A stretch of DNA of 64,000 bases from Excoecaria cochinchinensis (Eukaryota; Streptophyta; Magnoliopsida; Malpighiales; Euphorbiaceae): contig CANTUQ010000159.1 of the NCBI GenBank assembly GCA_947683425.1, positions 4,664,001 through 4,728,000 of the forward strand. The letters are read 5' to 3'. A program made the translations under genes and the position numbers. Shown piece after piece: positions 11,155 through 24,073 of this stretch. The notes beneath the pieces are model-generated. The model was not told where the DNA came from and made no database searches. It saw only the letters and a program-made list of their open reading frames with translations. Position 1 is the first letter of the stretch. The number at the start of each line of letters is the position of its first letter.

Positions 11155-13109
11155 GTCGGGAATTCCAACCCTTACACAAGAAATCTGCAGAAAATTCCCT
11201 CTTTACAACCCCCAAACTCAACCAACGTCGAAACATTAACTTACCTCATCTCCAGCAAGCCACACATCATTGACAACATAAACACAACATTCGTATTAAG
11301 AATTCCGATAAAACATGCCACTAACAATATCCATTTACACAATCTATAATATCAACACTATTCGCCATTCATCACAAACGCACCCATGTTATGCATTCAT
11401 ATATACGGTACAACATGCCTAGGTTACTCATGAGATCGACACATATCCACACTCATCCATAACCCAACCTTCACGAAGTTATATCTATTATTATTCACTT
11501 GATAAATCACCAATTCTTAATCATACTCATAAGTTTTACCAAAGGCAACTACTTATATAATCATTTAATTACCCTAAAGATGCATAATAAGCTGAGGGAA
11601 AGGTACGGGATTGATCCGGTTCAACCCAGGGCTCAAAAATGAAGGAATAAAGGCTAATACAAGTTTTTCTATCGCGAGATCGCGACACTTGTCGCGCTCG
11701 CGACAGAGGCTCATCTCAGATCCCACAAAAGACTGCTTAATGGCCCAGATTTTCATTGCCTAAACCAAGCTCTAAACCTCATTTTTAGCCAAAACGTCCT
11801 TCTTAACAAATGTTTCCTAGGATGTTATCGTTCAAATGCAACAAATTTCTGATCAAAAGGACATCTAGAAATCTAGATATGATCTCCACAACCCATACTG
11901 GTCAGGCAACCCGACACAAATAGAGACACTACGGTTTTATCCAAATTTCCGAATCTTAGAGCAAGAATTTGCCCAAGGCTATTTCTAGGATATTTAGAGA
12001 CATGGAAGCCATGGTTCTAATGGCTTAAGAATCACACGATTTGGAGGTCCAAAACTACAGCTATGACAAAAAAAATGAACGGAGGTCAAAAGAGAACTGA
12101 ACAGGATTACTAAAATCACCATAAAACATCAAAATCAAAGAAATCCCTAAACTCATGCATTTCACTGCCAACCCACATATACATTTATCTCAATCAAATA
12201 CATGGATTACTAACACATTTACCCAAATTAGTTCATGCATAAACTCATATCAAACACTCAAATTTCCGGAAAGCAAACAACAATACAAACTCATGATTCA
12301 AGGAGAATAGGCAAACACAACTCAAAACTCAAATGAAAAATCAAAGCTCCCAAACCTCAAATTGCCGATGCAATCTTCAACCATCAAGAGCCCACTTTCT
12401 CTTTTCATTTATTCTTACTCTTGATACTCAAAGCTTGCACAAAACCAAAACCCACAAATTACCTTTCCAAAAACCCCAACTTAAATAAACCGAAGAAGAA
12501 GAAGAAGAAGAGGAAACAAAAATCCAAATACAAGAACCCTAACTTACCTCTTCAATGTAGCTCCAAACCCAATCAAAATCACCTTAAGCAAAGCACAATC
12601 CAAGCCAAAAGAGAAGAAGAGGAAATGAGAGAGGGAGGGCAACGGGAAATGTAAATTTTCTGTGTTCTCTCTCTCTCTCTCTTTCCCTTCTTTTCTTACT
12701 TACTCATTAATGCCCACCAACCAATGCCACATGGCAAGCTCCTATTGGACCACAATTCCCACTTTTTGACTTATTCCTCCTTGCACCATACATCATCCAC
12801 ACATTAACAATCTCTTACAATAATATCTCCAAGGTACCATACTCAACTCACACTATAACTTTTCTTAAAAATTCACTTACATCCTACTCCCATACATTAC
12901 AAGCACACACTAGATTAATCCCAAATAACATACCCTACATCCATACACCACCTGCACACCTTAATATTTCTCCTCTTAACCTACTTAATTAATTTTCTTA
13001 CACTAAATCCTTAATATCCAAATTTTCCTTTTACACAAATTATGGAAATTCCCTTAACACCCCGACTTATCGCACAAAATTCCGACTAGGCCCTTTTCGG
13101 GGTGTTACA

Positions 13110-13851
13110 AATCTCTCCCCCTTAAGAAATTTCGTCCCCGAAATTTCCCCGCTAATCACTTACATAGGCTTAACAAATCTTCAAATCGCTAACACTCGTA
13201 TCATACGATTCTCAAAACAAATACACTTCACATCAGAACCAACCACATAGAGTATCTCAATTCTAACACCTCGAATTCCTTCGATACACATATCGCTAAT
13301 ACCCAAGACACACATAGGATTTTAACTCTTTCACTAACATACAATTCCTTAACACCCTTCTCTTCTCGATTCTAACCTCGAGCACTTCACACTTCTTAAC
13401 TTCTTCCTAACATCAATCAATCAAAGTATATCCTGTCAGCTTTTCTCAATGAAACACATACAATGATACTTTTCACAAACAGATGAGGGATGCGGATGAA
13501 ATGGCTATGTAATGATTTATGTATGCAAGTTGATGCGAAGATGTAACGTGAGTTATAATAATGCACTTTTTCCCATCCCCATGCTTCACTATGCTTATGT
13601 TCACTTGATTCAAAGGGAATAGCTGACAGGTATACAAAGTCACATCTCAAACTCACCCTATTCACATAGTCTTATATCACTCACTACCACCGACATCTCA
13701 CTAATCCTTCATCCAAACACTACACAAACATACACTACACAACTGCATCTGCAATAGGCCACAACACTAAACAGACTCGCATACAAAGACTCGACACTCA
13801 AACAATCACATAGACCAGAACCGACTAAACCGGTACTCTGATACCACTAAC
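13110..13851 (-). other. internal domain of the LARD-like element
   Basis: 742 bp between the LTRs. The only open frame of note (minus, 13417-13665, 82 residues) has no retroelement motif and I do not regard it as a gene. The polypurine tract (13110-13125, TTAAGGGGGAGAGATT on the minus strand) is at one end and the primer site (13835-13846) at the other. Confidence 0.85.
13835..13846 (-). promoter_or_regulatory. primer binding site, initiator Met tRNA type
   Basis: On the minus strand it reads TGGTATCAGAGT, starting 5 nt after the 5' LTR end. One base differs from the usual TGGTATCAGAGC. It sets the orientation of the element. Confidence 0.85.
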
Positions 13852-14240
13852 TGTAACACCCCCTACGTCCCTGTTGGAAGGACGCGGGTGCGCTACCGAC
13901 GCTCACTCACATTCATGCACACATACGCTAAGCGAAAGCATACGTTCATGCAAAAACATGGGAAATTAAAAACTTATCTTGAGAAGCAAAACTGGACATG
14001 CATTAACTCACACACACGCAGGCACTAAGCTGAAACATATACACATGCATACATATGATCATTCAGCGGAAGCATAAAGCGGAGAAATAACTGAAACTTA
14101 ATTACAATAAGATCCTTACATAATCAAAAGGCTACAAATTACAGAAATCAAAATACAGAAGCTGAACAAATACAAAACTCTAACTCCTATGTGGCTGACC
14201 TTGCAGATGTGTGACTCGAACCGAACCAAACCTGCCACCT

Positions 14241-15655
14241 GCACGGGAAAAGAGCCCGTGCTAAGCGATAACGCTTAGTGGGGAGAACACACAAGCAAAA
14301 AGGACGACCATTCACAATGATTGTCAAAATAAGTCACATATGCAAATGGCACATGCACATAATAACAACAGATGGATATACAAGCCTGCATAGGAAGTCA
14401 TGCATTCGGAAGTTCATATTCACATACTTACACATATTACCTGAGTGCTCATCTCAATATCATATTCGTCCAAAACCTACCCTCTTATATCATGTTAAGC
14501 AAAGCCCCAAGTAGACAAAGGATCACAGTAGATATAAATATTCATGTAAAAATATATACAGAACCTCATGCATATACTTACCGGGTATCAGATATCAGTA
14601 CCTTACCGAACATAGCCCTAAGAGATTCACATATACAATCATCATACCTAAGTACTCATTAACTGAAAACCCATTCACATGCAATACAATTATCATACAG
14701 TAACGCACCCAACTATCATACCGAGAACACTAGTTATCTAAACATACTTTAATCATGTCATAAGATGAATACACTAAATGAAACCCAAGGTACAACATCA
14801 AACCGCCGCACTTTCACTGCGCAACTCTAATCCATACAATATCATGCCTTGAAATGTAAACACAAGAACACATGCCGATATCACTACAAGAGGGGAAAAC
14901 TACAGAGAGAGAGGATGCAATATAACATTCTAAGGTTAAAAACACATTCATACGTATCTTGATTCACACACTTCTCCATAACGGCCATTAATACAAAAAT
15001 CACGCTTGTAAACATATTTATTAACCATAGCATTCAACAATTCAAGTTTGCATTCGTATACATATTACTTCCTATTCTTATAGACATAACTAATTTAATT
15101 CACATCCTTATAAGCATGTTATAATAAAGTATATTCACGGCATTCGAAAGATCATGGTTACAGTCATGCACGTCTTAGTTCAAGTTCATATATTCACAAC
15201 CAATGACATACCGTACATTCCAATATGATATACATATGCCTATATGTATTTGCAGATAAATATGTCCAATTCAAATGTTTGGGTCACTCTCAACCCAATC
15301 AGAGATTCATAATCACATTCGGAATACATAACCGATTCACATGTCGAGAATCATGCTTAATTGAACATCACATTCTCTTCTTCATATTAGGCAAAACAAA
15401 CAGAATACCTGTTAACTCAAAATAGTGGATAACGAGTATACGGACAGTACTTTACGGGTACGAGCCGATACAGACAGTAATTTACGGGTATGAGCCGATA
15501 AATCAAGATAATTTTAACTTTTAGAAAACACTTTCAAAAGGGATCTTAAACAAGATCCGAACACATAAGGGTTCGCGAGGAACCAAACGGGGACCTGATC
15601 AGGGTCCAAACGGAAACAGAACCTGCAGCAGAAAGACTCTATTAGGCATGCCTAA
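14241..15655 (-). promoter_or_regulatory. conserved LTR hairpin array
   Basis: Same series as at 9172-10588. Here the first stem is perfect (GCACGGG/CCCGTGC, 14241-14261), followed by CTAAGCG/CGCTTAG (14261-14278). TTAGGCATGCCTAA is at 15642-15655. Confidence 0.8.
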
Positions 15656-15944
15656 CTATCCACTGAACTGACTCTAGCAGGTTATGCATAATCCATTCAA
15701 TTCATTTCATATTATCCCAAAACACACACACATATATATATATATATCATGTATATATACATATGTATAAGCATATTCATATCATGGATTCACATACATA
15801 TAACTCATAACATTGCCCATGCATAATACATCCACTTGTGTTAACATACTTCATAAAATTGTCCAAGCATAAACCTAAGAGTATCACAAGTTCAGAATTC
15901 ACACATTGGCATCACAAAAGAAAACTCAATTTGGAAAACAAGGA

Positions 15945-16204
15945 GTGTCGCGATAGCGACGGATGTCGCGCTCGCGACAGAGGCTACTTGCCCATGTCGC
16001 GATCACGGCAACCTTCGCGATCTCGCGAGGGAACTAGGGCATCTCGCTGTCGCACTCGCGACAGTGAACTGCTAATCCAAATAATTTGACAACCGATCTC
16101 TCTGTCGCGCTCGCGACAGAGGCTCTGCTGCATAGCTCGACGGAAAGCTCTGACGCGTGCGAGGGCTGCTTTCACCGGGCGCTGTCGCGACCTCGCGACA
16201 GAGT
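15945..16204. repeat. GC palindrome cluster, TGTCGCG type
   Basis: The LTR-paired counterpart of 10881-11154, with one segment shorter near 16180 and a decayed outlier at about 16720-16755. Differences between the two clusters are mostly C to T or G to A, plus one short deletion. Confidence 0.87.
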
Positions 16205-18168
16205 CGGCAATTCCAACCCTTACACAAGAAATCTGCAAAAAATTCCCACTTTACAACCCCCAAACTCAACAAACGTCGAAACATCAACTTACCTCATCTC
16301 CAGCAAGCCACACATCATTGACAACATAAACACAACATTCGTATTAAGAATTCCGATAAAACATGCCACTAACAATATCCATTTACACAATCTATAATAT
16401 CAACACTATTCGCCATTCATCACAAACGCACCCATGTTATGCATTCATATATACGGTACAACATGCCTAGGTTACTCATGAGATCGACACATATCCACAC
16501 TCATCCATAACCCAACCTTCACGAAGGTATATCTATTATTATTCACTTGATAAATCACCAATTCTTAATCATACTCATAAGTTTTACCAAAGGCAACTAC
16601 TTATATAATAATTTAATTACCCTAAAGATGCATAATAAGCTGAGGGAAAGGTACGGGATTGATCCGGGTCAACCCAGGGCTTAAAAATGAAGGAATAAAG
16701 GCTAATACAAGTTTTTCTGTTGCGAGGTTGCGACACTTGTCGCGCTCGCGACCGAGGCTCATCTCAGATCCCACAAAAGACTGCTTAATGCCCCAGATTT
16801 GCATTGCCTAAACGAATCTCTAAACCTCATTTTTAACCAAAACTGCCTTCTTAGAAAATGTTCCATAGGACGTTGTCGTTCAAATGCAACTAATATCAGA
16901 TCAAAAGGACATCTAGAACTCTAGATATGATCTCCACAACCCATACTGGTCAGACAACCCGACACAAATAGAGACACTACGGTTTTATCCAATTTTCAGG
17001 ATCTTAGAGCAAGAATTTTCCCAAGGCTATTTCTAGGACGTTTAGAGACATGGAAGCCACGGTTCTAATGGCTCAAGAATCACACGATTTGGACGTCTAT
17101 AACTACAGCTATGACAAAAACAATGTATGAAGGTCAAAAGAGAACTGAACAGGATTACTAAAATCACCATAAAACATCAAAATCAAAGAAATCCCCAAAC
17201 TCATGCATTTCAATGCCAACCCACATATACATTTATCTCAATCAAATACATGGATTACTAACACATTTACCCAAATTAGTTCATGCATAAACTCATATCA
17301 AACACTCAAATTTTCGGAAAGCAAACAACAATACAAACTCATGATTCAAGGAGAATAGGCAAACACAACTCAAAACTCAAATGAAAAATCAAAGCTCCCA
17401 AACATCAAATTGCCGATGCAATCTTCAACCATCAAGAGCCCACTTTCTCTTTTCCTTTATTCTTACTCTTGATACTCAAAGGTTGCACAAAACCAAAACC
17501 CACAAATTACTTTTCCAAAAACCCCAACTTAAATAAACCAAAGAAGAAGAAGAAGAAGAGGAAACAAAAATCCAAATACAAGAACCCTAACTTACCTCTT
17601 CAATGTAGCTCCAAACCCAATCAAAATCACCTTAAGCAAAGCACAATCCAAGCCAAAAGAGAAGAAGAGGAAATGAGAGAGGGAGGGCAACGGGAAATGT
17701 AAATTTTCTGTGTTCTCTCTCTCTCTCTCTCTCTCTTTCCCTTCTTTTCTTACTTACTCATTAATGCCCACCAACCAATGCCACATGGCAAGCTGCTATT
17801 GGACCACAATTCCCACTTTTTAACTTATTCCTCCTTGCACCATACACCATCCACACATTAACAATCTGTTACAATAATATCTCCAAGGTACCATACTCAA
17901 CTCACACTATAACTTTTCTTAAAAATTCACTTACATCCTACTCCCATACATTACAAGCACACACTAGATTAATCCCAAATAACATACCCTACATCCATAC
18001 ACCACCTGCACACCTTAATATTTCTCCTCTTAACCTACTTAATTAATTTCCTTGCACTAAATCCTTAATATCCAAATTTTTCTCTTACACAAATTATGGA
18101 AATACCCTTAACACCCCGACTTATCGCACAAAATTCCTACTAGGCCCTTTTTGGGGTGTTACAATACT

Positions 18169-19620
18169 CCTCTTCACCAACACAACACCTTATGACACCA
18201 TCTCCACAAATCTTAAATAGCTAAGGCACCCCCCAAAGTTAGTACTTAACATCTGCAAAAAACTTTTTCCTTTGCTGAAAAGTTAAGTTATTTGGCAAAA
18301 TTCCTACAATAATGAAGTTAGCAAAATCTGCATACCAAGGTACATTGACATGCTCGACCATCATAAATGTTTCATTAGGAAATGTTTCATTTATTTCATC
18401 TTTGTCACCCATAGCTCCTTCATCATGTTCTAACCTCAATAAGTGATCAGCCACTACATTTTCTGAACCTTTCTTATCTTTTATCTCTTTATCAAATTCT
18501 TGCAGTAAAAGAATCTAGCAAATAAGATGAGGTTTATCATCTTTTATAGCAAATAGATATCTAAGAGCTGCATGATCCGTGTACACAATAACCTTAGACC
18601 CCAACAAGTAAGATCTAAATTTATCACATCTAAACACAATAGCAAGCATCTCTTTTCCAGTTGTTGTATAATTTAATTGAGGACATAAAAATGTATGAAT
18701 TGCATAATATATCACATGCAAATGCTTATCCCTACGCTGACCTAACACACATCCCACAGCTAGGTCACTAGAATCACACATCAATTCAAAAGGTAGACTC
18801 CAATCTGGTGAAGTAATAAAGGGTGCACTTACAAGGGCCTTCTTTAACCTCTCAAAAGCTTCCATGCATTCACTTGAAAAATGAAAAGGCACATCTTTAA
18901 TTTAGAGGTTAGTTAAGGGTTTTGCATTCAAAAAATTTTTTTTATTAAACCATCTATAAAACCCAACATGTCCTAGAAAAGACCTAACACCTTTAATCGT
19001 AGAAGGTGGAGGTAATTTCTCTATTAACTGGGTTAGCCCGATCTACTTCAATCCCTTCTCTTGAAATTTTGTGACCCAACACTATACCTTTCTCAACCAT
19101 GAAGTGGCACTTCTTCCAATTAAGTACCAAGTTACTTTCCTCACATCTGGCTAGCACCTTGTCCAACTTATGTAAGCACAAGTCAAAAGAATCACCATAA
19201 ACGGAGAAATCATCAATAAACACCTCCATAATCTCCTCTATCATATCACTAAAAATAGATGTCATGCACCTTTGAAAAGTCGTTGGTGCATTACACAACC
19301 CAAATGGCATCTTTCTATAGGTAAAAGTCCCATATGGGCCAGTAAATGTAGTTTTCTCCTGGTCACTAGGGTAGATAAAAATTTGAAAATACCTTGAAAA
19401 ACCATCTAAGAAACAGTAATGAGAATGTTCAGCTATTCGCTCTAACATTTGGTATATGAATGGTAATGGGAAGTGATCATTTCTCGTGGCTGCATTCAAT
19501 TCCTATAGTTTATGCATACTCTCCAACCAGTGGTAGTCTTAGTAGGAATTAAATCTCCACTCTCATTTCTAACCACAGTCATGCCCCCTTTCTTTAGGAC
19601 ACATTGAATAGGACTAACCT
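18169..19620 (-). pseudogene. Athila reverse transcriptase, RNase H and integrase start
   Basis: This encodes the polymerase that copies element RNA into DNA. On the minus strand the RT (about 19620-18993) shows LNAATRNDHFPLPF-like sequence, FLDGFSRYFQI, MPFGLCNAPTTFQRCM and the catalytic block VFIDDFSVYG. The RNase H/tether region (18892-18515) has the FELMCDSSDLAVGCVLGQ block and YTDHAALRYL. The segment 18454-18239 starts the linker to integrase (MADHLLRLEH), which continues across the insertion at 8777. A stop interrupts the start of the RT block, and frameshifts separate it from RNase H, so it is inactive. The motifs and order fit Athila pol. Confidence 0.9.
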
Positions 19621-20620
19621 ATTCACTTTCCGAAATAGGATAGATAATCCTAGAATCAAGAAGTTTAATAATTTCATTCTTTATAACCTCTTTCTTATTA
19701 GGGTTAAGTCTTCGTTGCCCATCACTTTCGGTTGGAATCCATCTTCCATATGGATCCTACTCATAGCTACATTGGGACTAATTCTCCTTAAATCATATTT
19801 GCTAGCCTATACTTTTTATTCTTTTCCTTACAACTTCTAACAACAAATTTTCTTGCCTTTTAGTGAGCTTGTTAGAAACTATTATAGGTAAGGTACTATT
19901 AGAATCAAGAAATGCATACCTCAAATGGCTCGGAAGTTCTTTCAATTCAACAACGGGTAGACTTACTATGGATAGTGGCAATAGCTCCTCACTTCGATGT
20001 AAAAGCTCTGGCCTATGACTTCCTTACTCCACCTCCTCTTGAACTCCTTCCTCCAAATTAATTTTCTCCTGACCTACAACATCAATTACTTCGAACACAC
20101 AAGCATCAATAAGATCAATTTTCATGCATACATGCTCATCCATGGGGTACTTGAGTGCTTTATCCATGTGATATTCAATACTATCCTCCCCCATTCTTAA
20201 TACTAATTTCCCTTCATACACATCAACCAATGCCCTACTAGTTTGCATAAATGGTCTCCCTAAAATCAATAGGCAATTAGCATCGTATGCAAAATCTAAG
20301 ATCACAAAGTCAGCAGGCAATATGAATTTATCCACTTTAATAAGTACATCTCCAACTATGCCATAAGGTTTCTTAATGGATTGGTCAGCCAAATGCAAGA
20401 CCATGGAAGTAGGCTTAACATCTTCTAAGCCTAACTTTTTAAAAATGGAAAATGGCATAAGATTGATACTAGCCCCTAAGTCATACAAGCACCTAGGAAA
20501 CTCCATATCCGTCAATGTACAAGGAATAGTAAAGCTACCATGGTCTTTAAGTTTTATAGGTAAGTTATTGGTTATTATTGAGCTATAATCTTCAGTTAAC
20601 TCATAAATCTTTCCAACTCC
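19621..20620 (-). pseudogene. Athila protease and protease-RT linker, degenerate
   Basis: The aspartic protease cleaves the element polyprotein. The minus-strand frame at 20515-20024 holds LYDLGASINLMP. This is the Athila version of the active site, with DLGA in place of the canonical D-S/T-G. It is followed by the second half, LLILGRPFMQTSRALVDV. The segment 19980-19621 is a linker with several stops. The upstream gag-protease linker is also broken. Confidence 0.85.
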
Positions 20621-20639
20621 TTTTATTAGAAATTAATTC

Positions 20640-22215
20640 TTTTAAAACTTAGCATAATTAGGAATTTGGGATATCGCCTCTATAAATGATAGATTAATAT
20701 GAAAATGCTTTAATTTATCAATGAAATTTAAAAATTGCTTATCATCATCTTTTTTCTTAAGTCACTGCAGAAATGGTGGTCGAGGTTGGAAAACCTTGCT
20801 CTTGGAAACCTCTTATGTCGCTCTCGTAGAAGGTGTCACGCTTGCGATGTTGGCTGGTTTCCCTACTATCGCACTCGCGGCAGGTGTCGTGCACGCGACC
20901 GAAGGCCCATTTTCATTCTGAATTTCTTTTTCCTACAACACTCCATCTTGGTTAGTTAAAATCAATTAACTAACATACTTTTTACCTGACCTTAGTGTGA
21001 TTGCCTTCATTTGCTCCCTCGGATTATCTTCCATGTTACTCAGAAGGCATCCTTATATTCTCGATGGTAGCACATTGGCAATTTGTCCCAATTGGACCTC
21101 TATGTTGTGAACGGATGTGGCTTGATTCTTAGTAATTTAGTCAAACTTAGACTCCAGCCTCTTGTGATTCTCCTTTTGTGAACTAAATTTCAAATTGATT
21201 CCCTCCAAGAATCTATTTATCTTAACCTCCAACGCTCCAAATCGGTCCTGTGGTGGTTGGAATCCTACACCTCCTCTATTCTGATTATTACTACTCCCCC
21301 ACGAGGAATTTGGATGGTTTCTCCACCCAGGGTTATAGGTGCTTAAATAGGGATTTCCACGTCCTTGGCCTTGAATGAAACTTATTTGCTCCTCCGTGCT
21401 TGCTATACCCACATTATAGCCTTCACTCGGATGTCCTTGTTAGCCACAAATAGTGCATGCATTTGGTGGGGTTCCTCCCACGCTCAAGGTGTCGATCTTG
21501 TGGGTCAAAGCTGCAACTTGCGCTTGCAAAGCAATAACCGAGTCAATTGAATGTACACCTTTTATAGGGGAAGAATTTGATACCTTAGCACTTTCCATCG
21601 GCCACATACAATTATTGATTGACATCTCCTCAAGCACTTCGAATGCAGCATTCATTGTCTTCTCGTAAGAGAATCACCCGCAGCAGCATCTATAGTACCT
21701 CTAGTGGTAGGATTTCCTCCATTATAGAAAGTCTGCATGAGTAACTCTCTTAGTAGATTGTGGTGGGGACAACTCTGCTGTAATTCGTTAAACCTTTCCC
21801 ATGCTTCATACAAAGACTCATTATCATTTTGCACAAAAGTAGTTATGTCCTTAATTATCTTTGCAATTTTTGCTAAGGGAAAATATTTAGACAAAAATGC
21901 TTGAGCCAATTGGTCCTATGTAGTAATAGAATCTCTTGCAAGTGAATTCAACCAAGCTTTTGCCTTATCCTTTAATGTGAAAGGGAAAAGCCTAAGCTTA
22001 ATTGCATCAGCCGAAACTCCTTTAATTTTAAAAGTATCACAAATTTCTAGGAAATTTGCTAAATGAGCATTAGGATTCTCATTTGGCAAACCATAGAATT
22101 GAATGCTATTTTACACTATTTACAACAAAGAAGGTTTAATTTCAAATTGGTTCGCATTTACCGTTTGCCTTACCACCCCTTGTTGAGCTCCGCTCAACAC
22201 TGGCATAGTGAAGTC
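20640..22215 (-). pseudogene. Athila gag, degenerate
   Basis: The gag protein packages element RNA. Coding remnants run from about 22215 to 20640 on the minus strand. They include a block near 22130-22080 (NSIQFYGLPNENPNAHLANF), the capsid-like core at 21909-21652 (FLSKYFPLAKIAKI, YEAWERFNELQQSCPHH), a variable middle (21655-21137) and a C-terminal linker. Several stops and frame changes separate these blocks. The linker at about 20815-20903 contains a cluster of TGTCGCG-type palindromes where low-complexity coding sequence would be expected. Confidence 0.85.
20815..20903. repeat. GC palindrome cluster within Athila gag-protease linker
   Basis: Four decayed copies of the TGTCGCG-type palindrome in 90 bp inside a retroelement coding region. 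They lie just upstream, on the minus strand, of the block encoding QPRPPF. Confidence 0.75.
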
Positions 22216-22468
22216 CATCAATCTGGGTGGGTTTCTTCAGCTATATCTAGTTTCTTATTCTTCTTTTTCTCGGGTTTGCGTTACTTAAAAGAGATCTTTC
22301 TATCTCTAGATTTAATCATTCAAGTTCTTCTTGAGAACTCCTTATCCTAGGCATATACTTGAACTATCCAATCTTGTAAAAACAAAACAAAACAAAAAGA
22401 TAAATTAAATATTGTAATCCAAAATGTTAAATCAAGATTTATAATGGCAATAACATAAATCATAACAG

Positions 22469-22486
22469 TCCCCGGCAACGGCGCCA
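22469..22486 (-). promoter_or_regulatory. primer binding site, tRNA-Asp type
   Basis: The plus strand reads TCCCCGGCAACGGCGCCA, identical as far as I recall to the 3' end of plant tRNA-Asp(GTC). The site lies 6 nt from the 5' LTR and is diagnostic for Athila-type elements. Confidence 0.92.
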
Positions 22487-22492
22487 AAAACT

Positions 22493-23793
22493 TGTTATAC
22501 TAAATCCGCAAGCGCAAGGTTTACCGATTATAATACTTAAGATATCGTTCCCACGAAGGCAGTAGACTGATTGTTACTCACTATTACTACTCGATTTTAA
22601 TTTTGTTTACAGCGTTCATTATTTCTGATAATGAAACTAAACTACTAGTGGAATGCTAAATTAAGTATTACCTAAACCTAATTAATAATGATCAAAGAAG
22701 ACAAGTAGGATTAATGATTATAAGTTGATAGTTGATAAAACTTGAAATTATTCTTCTTGCTTGTTAATGTAACCTTGTTATGCAAGTCAAGTTGGAATAA
22801 TATTCCAAATCATTCTCTCGACATGAATTAGAGTACCTAAAACATGTACGTATAATTCTAACTCTTAACTCTCGTTAATGAACTAGTTAATTATACATAC
22901 ATACTTCAGGATTAATTAACAACCTAGAGCAATCAACTAGCATCCCGATCTCTCAAGAAATGCTTTAATGATGAAATTCTATTAGCTTTAAGTAAGAATC
23001 TATCTCTCGACTACATTCTTTCTTATTATGATCATTTATAGAATACCAACAGAAAATTCTGCAAACAAGAATACTTATATTAATGTGAATAATAAAACAT
23101 AACATAAATTGTTCAAGTTCCTAAAGACATCATTAAATATTTATGAAGAAGAAGAAAAAGTTAGAAGATTAATGAGGAGATCTCTCAACCTTTTTTCTCT
23201 TCACAAATATATTGTTCCCCTTTGCTTTTTTGCCTTCTTCTCAAAACATCAAAATGTACTTAAGAATTTAAAAATAAAAGTAATTGTTCTTTCTAACTTC
23301 GAAAAATTCACAAGTTAAATTCTATATCTCTTTCTTTGTCAAATTGAATCTTATATATATGTCTTTAAAACTTGTGTCCTTTATAGTGCCTCTCTAAAGA
23401 TTTTGAACCTTGGTAAAAAACTTGACTGTTCAAGTGACCCTTTAGAAATAACTTCTCCGACGGCTATTATTATCGCGCTCGTGAGCCCTGTCACGCTTAC
23501 AACAAAACACGGACCTCCAATTCTTTGACTTTTCTCCGGGCTTTGACTTCCTTTCTCTTCTTTGCTTTGTTGTGCTCGCGACCTCCACCGTGCCTGCTAC
23601 AGTGCCTTCACTTTAAGCTCATATTTTAAACATCTTTCACCCTATTTTGTCCCCTTTACTCCTACACAACAAAGCACACAAAAAGCATAAAAGATACCAT
23701 GTTTTACAAGCAAATTAACTCAAAAATTAAACATTTACCTTACATACTTAGACCTAAAACACTAATTTAACACATATAAATCAACACACATCA
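22493..23793 (-). repeat. Athila 5' LTR (1301 bp)
   Basis: TGTTATAC to ACACATCA on the plus strand, paired with 3554-4832. Decayed TGTCGCG-type palindromes lie at about 23472-23605, in the same place as in the other LTR. Confidence 0.93.
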
Positions 23794-24073
23794 ATAGCCC
23801 ATTCAGAGTGCCTATATAAGGCTTAAAAATTTACTATATGTAGAAGGTTCTCCATTTCTCCTCTCTTTCTAGGCCGTGAGTTTCATCCAAAGAAATTCCA
23901 AGATTTTCTTCAATTTTTTTCCATCAAATCCACTCAAAATTATTTCCGTAAGTAATTTTCAAGCCCTAATTCTATAGATAACCATCTTTAGAGCCTAATT
24001 AAATTGAAGAAGGCGAAAGAAAGCAAGGAAAGAAAGAGTGGCATAAAAATCACATAATTTAATTTAGTTATTA
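23794..24073 (+). other. middle piece of the older plus-oriented LTR-like sequence
   Basis: Continues 3051-3553. A TATA-like CTATATAAGG at about 23812-23821 is followed by a pyrimidine-rich segment (23852-23872) typical of LTR leaders. No coding sequence. Confidence 0.4.

Larger units (their letters stand above)
8783..13109 (-). repeat. LARD-like 3' LTR (4327 bp)
   Basis: Non-coding. On the minus strand it contains a pyrimidine/GA-rich putative promoter-proximal zone (12480-12700), a donor-like site (GTAAGT, first G the complement of 12547), GC palindromes (11670-11706 and 10881-11154), the hairpin array (10588 back to 9172) and an acceptor-like GTGCAG ending at the complement of 9170. Open frames within it repeat in the second LTR and match no family. 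Confidence 0.93.
8783..18163 (-). mobile_element. LARD-like non-autonomous LTR element with giant LTRs
   Basis: Two direct LTRs (8783-13109 and 13852-18163) flank a 742-bp interior. The ends are TGTAACACCCC and GGGGTGTTACA. The 5-bp target duplication ATACT is perfect (8778-8782 and 18164-18168). An initiator-methionine-tRNA primer site lies next to the right LTR and a polypurine tract next to the left one, so the element is transcribed from the minus strand. No gag or pol is present, so it must use another element's proteins. The sequence by the polypurine tract (GGGGACGAAATTTCTTAAGG on the minus strand) resembles the 3' end of the Tekay element here (48904-48920), which points to a chromovirus parent. 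LARD elements are known for long LTRs, but an interior this short is unusual. Confidence 0.93.
13852..18163 (-). repeat. LARD-like 5' LTR (4312 bp)
   Basis: A near-identical partner of 8783-13109 with scattered point differences and a longer CT microsatellite (about 17713-17737 against 12665-12683). The predicted donor is the complement of 17595 and the acceptor ends at the complement of 14239. Both LTRs keep every hairpin. Confidence 0.93.
3554..23793 (-). mobile_element. Athila-type Ty3/gypsy retrotransposon, interrupted
   Basis: On the minus strand the order is 5' LTR (22493-23793), tRNA-Asp primer site, gag, protease, reverse transcriptase/RNase H, integrase, an extra ORF at the env-like position, polypurine tract and 3' LTR (3554-4832). 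This order plus a tRNA-Asp primer site is characteristic of Athila. Flanking 5-mers ATGGC (3549-3553) and ATAGC (23794-23798) are a one-mismatch target duplication. Without the nested 9.4-kb insertion the element is about 10.85 kb, normal for Athila. All coding regions carry stops and frameshifts, so it cannot be autonomous. Confidence 0.92.
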
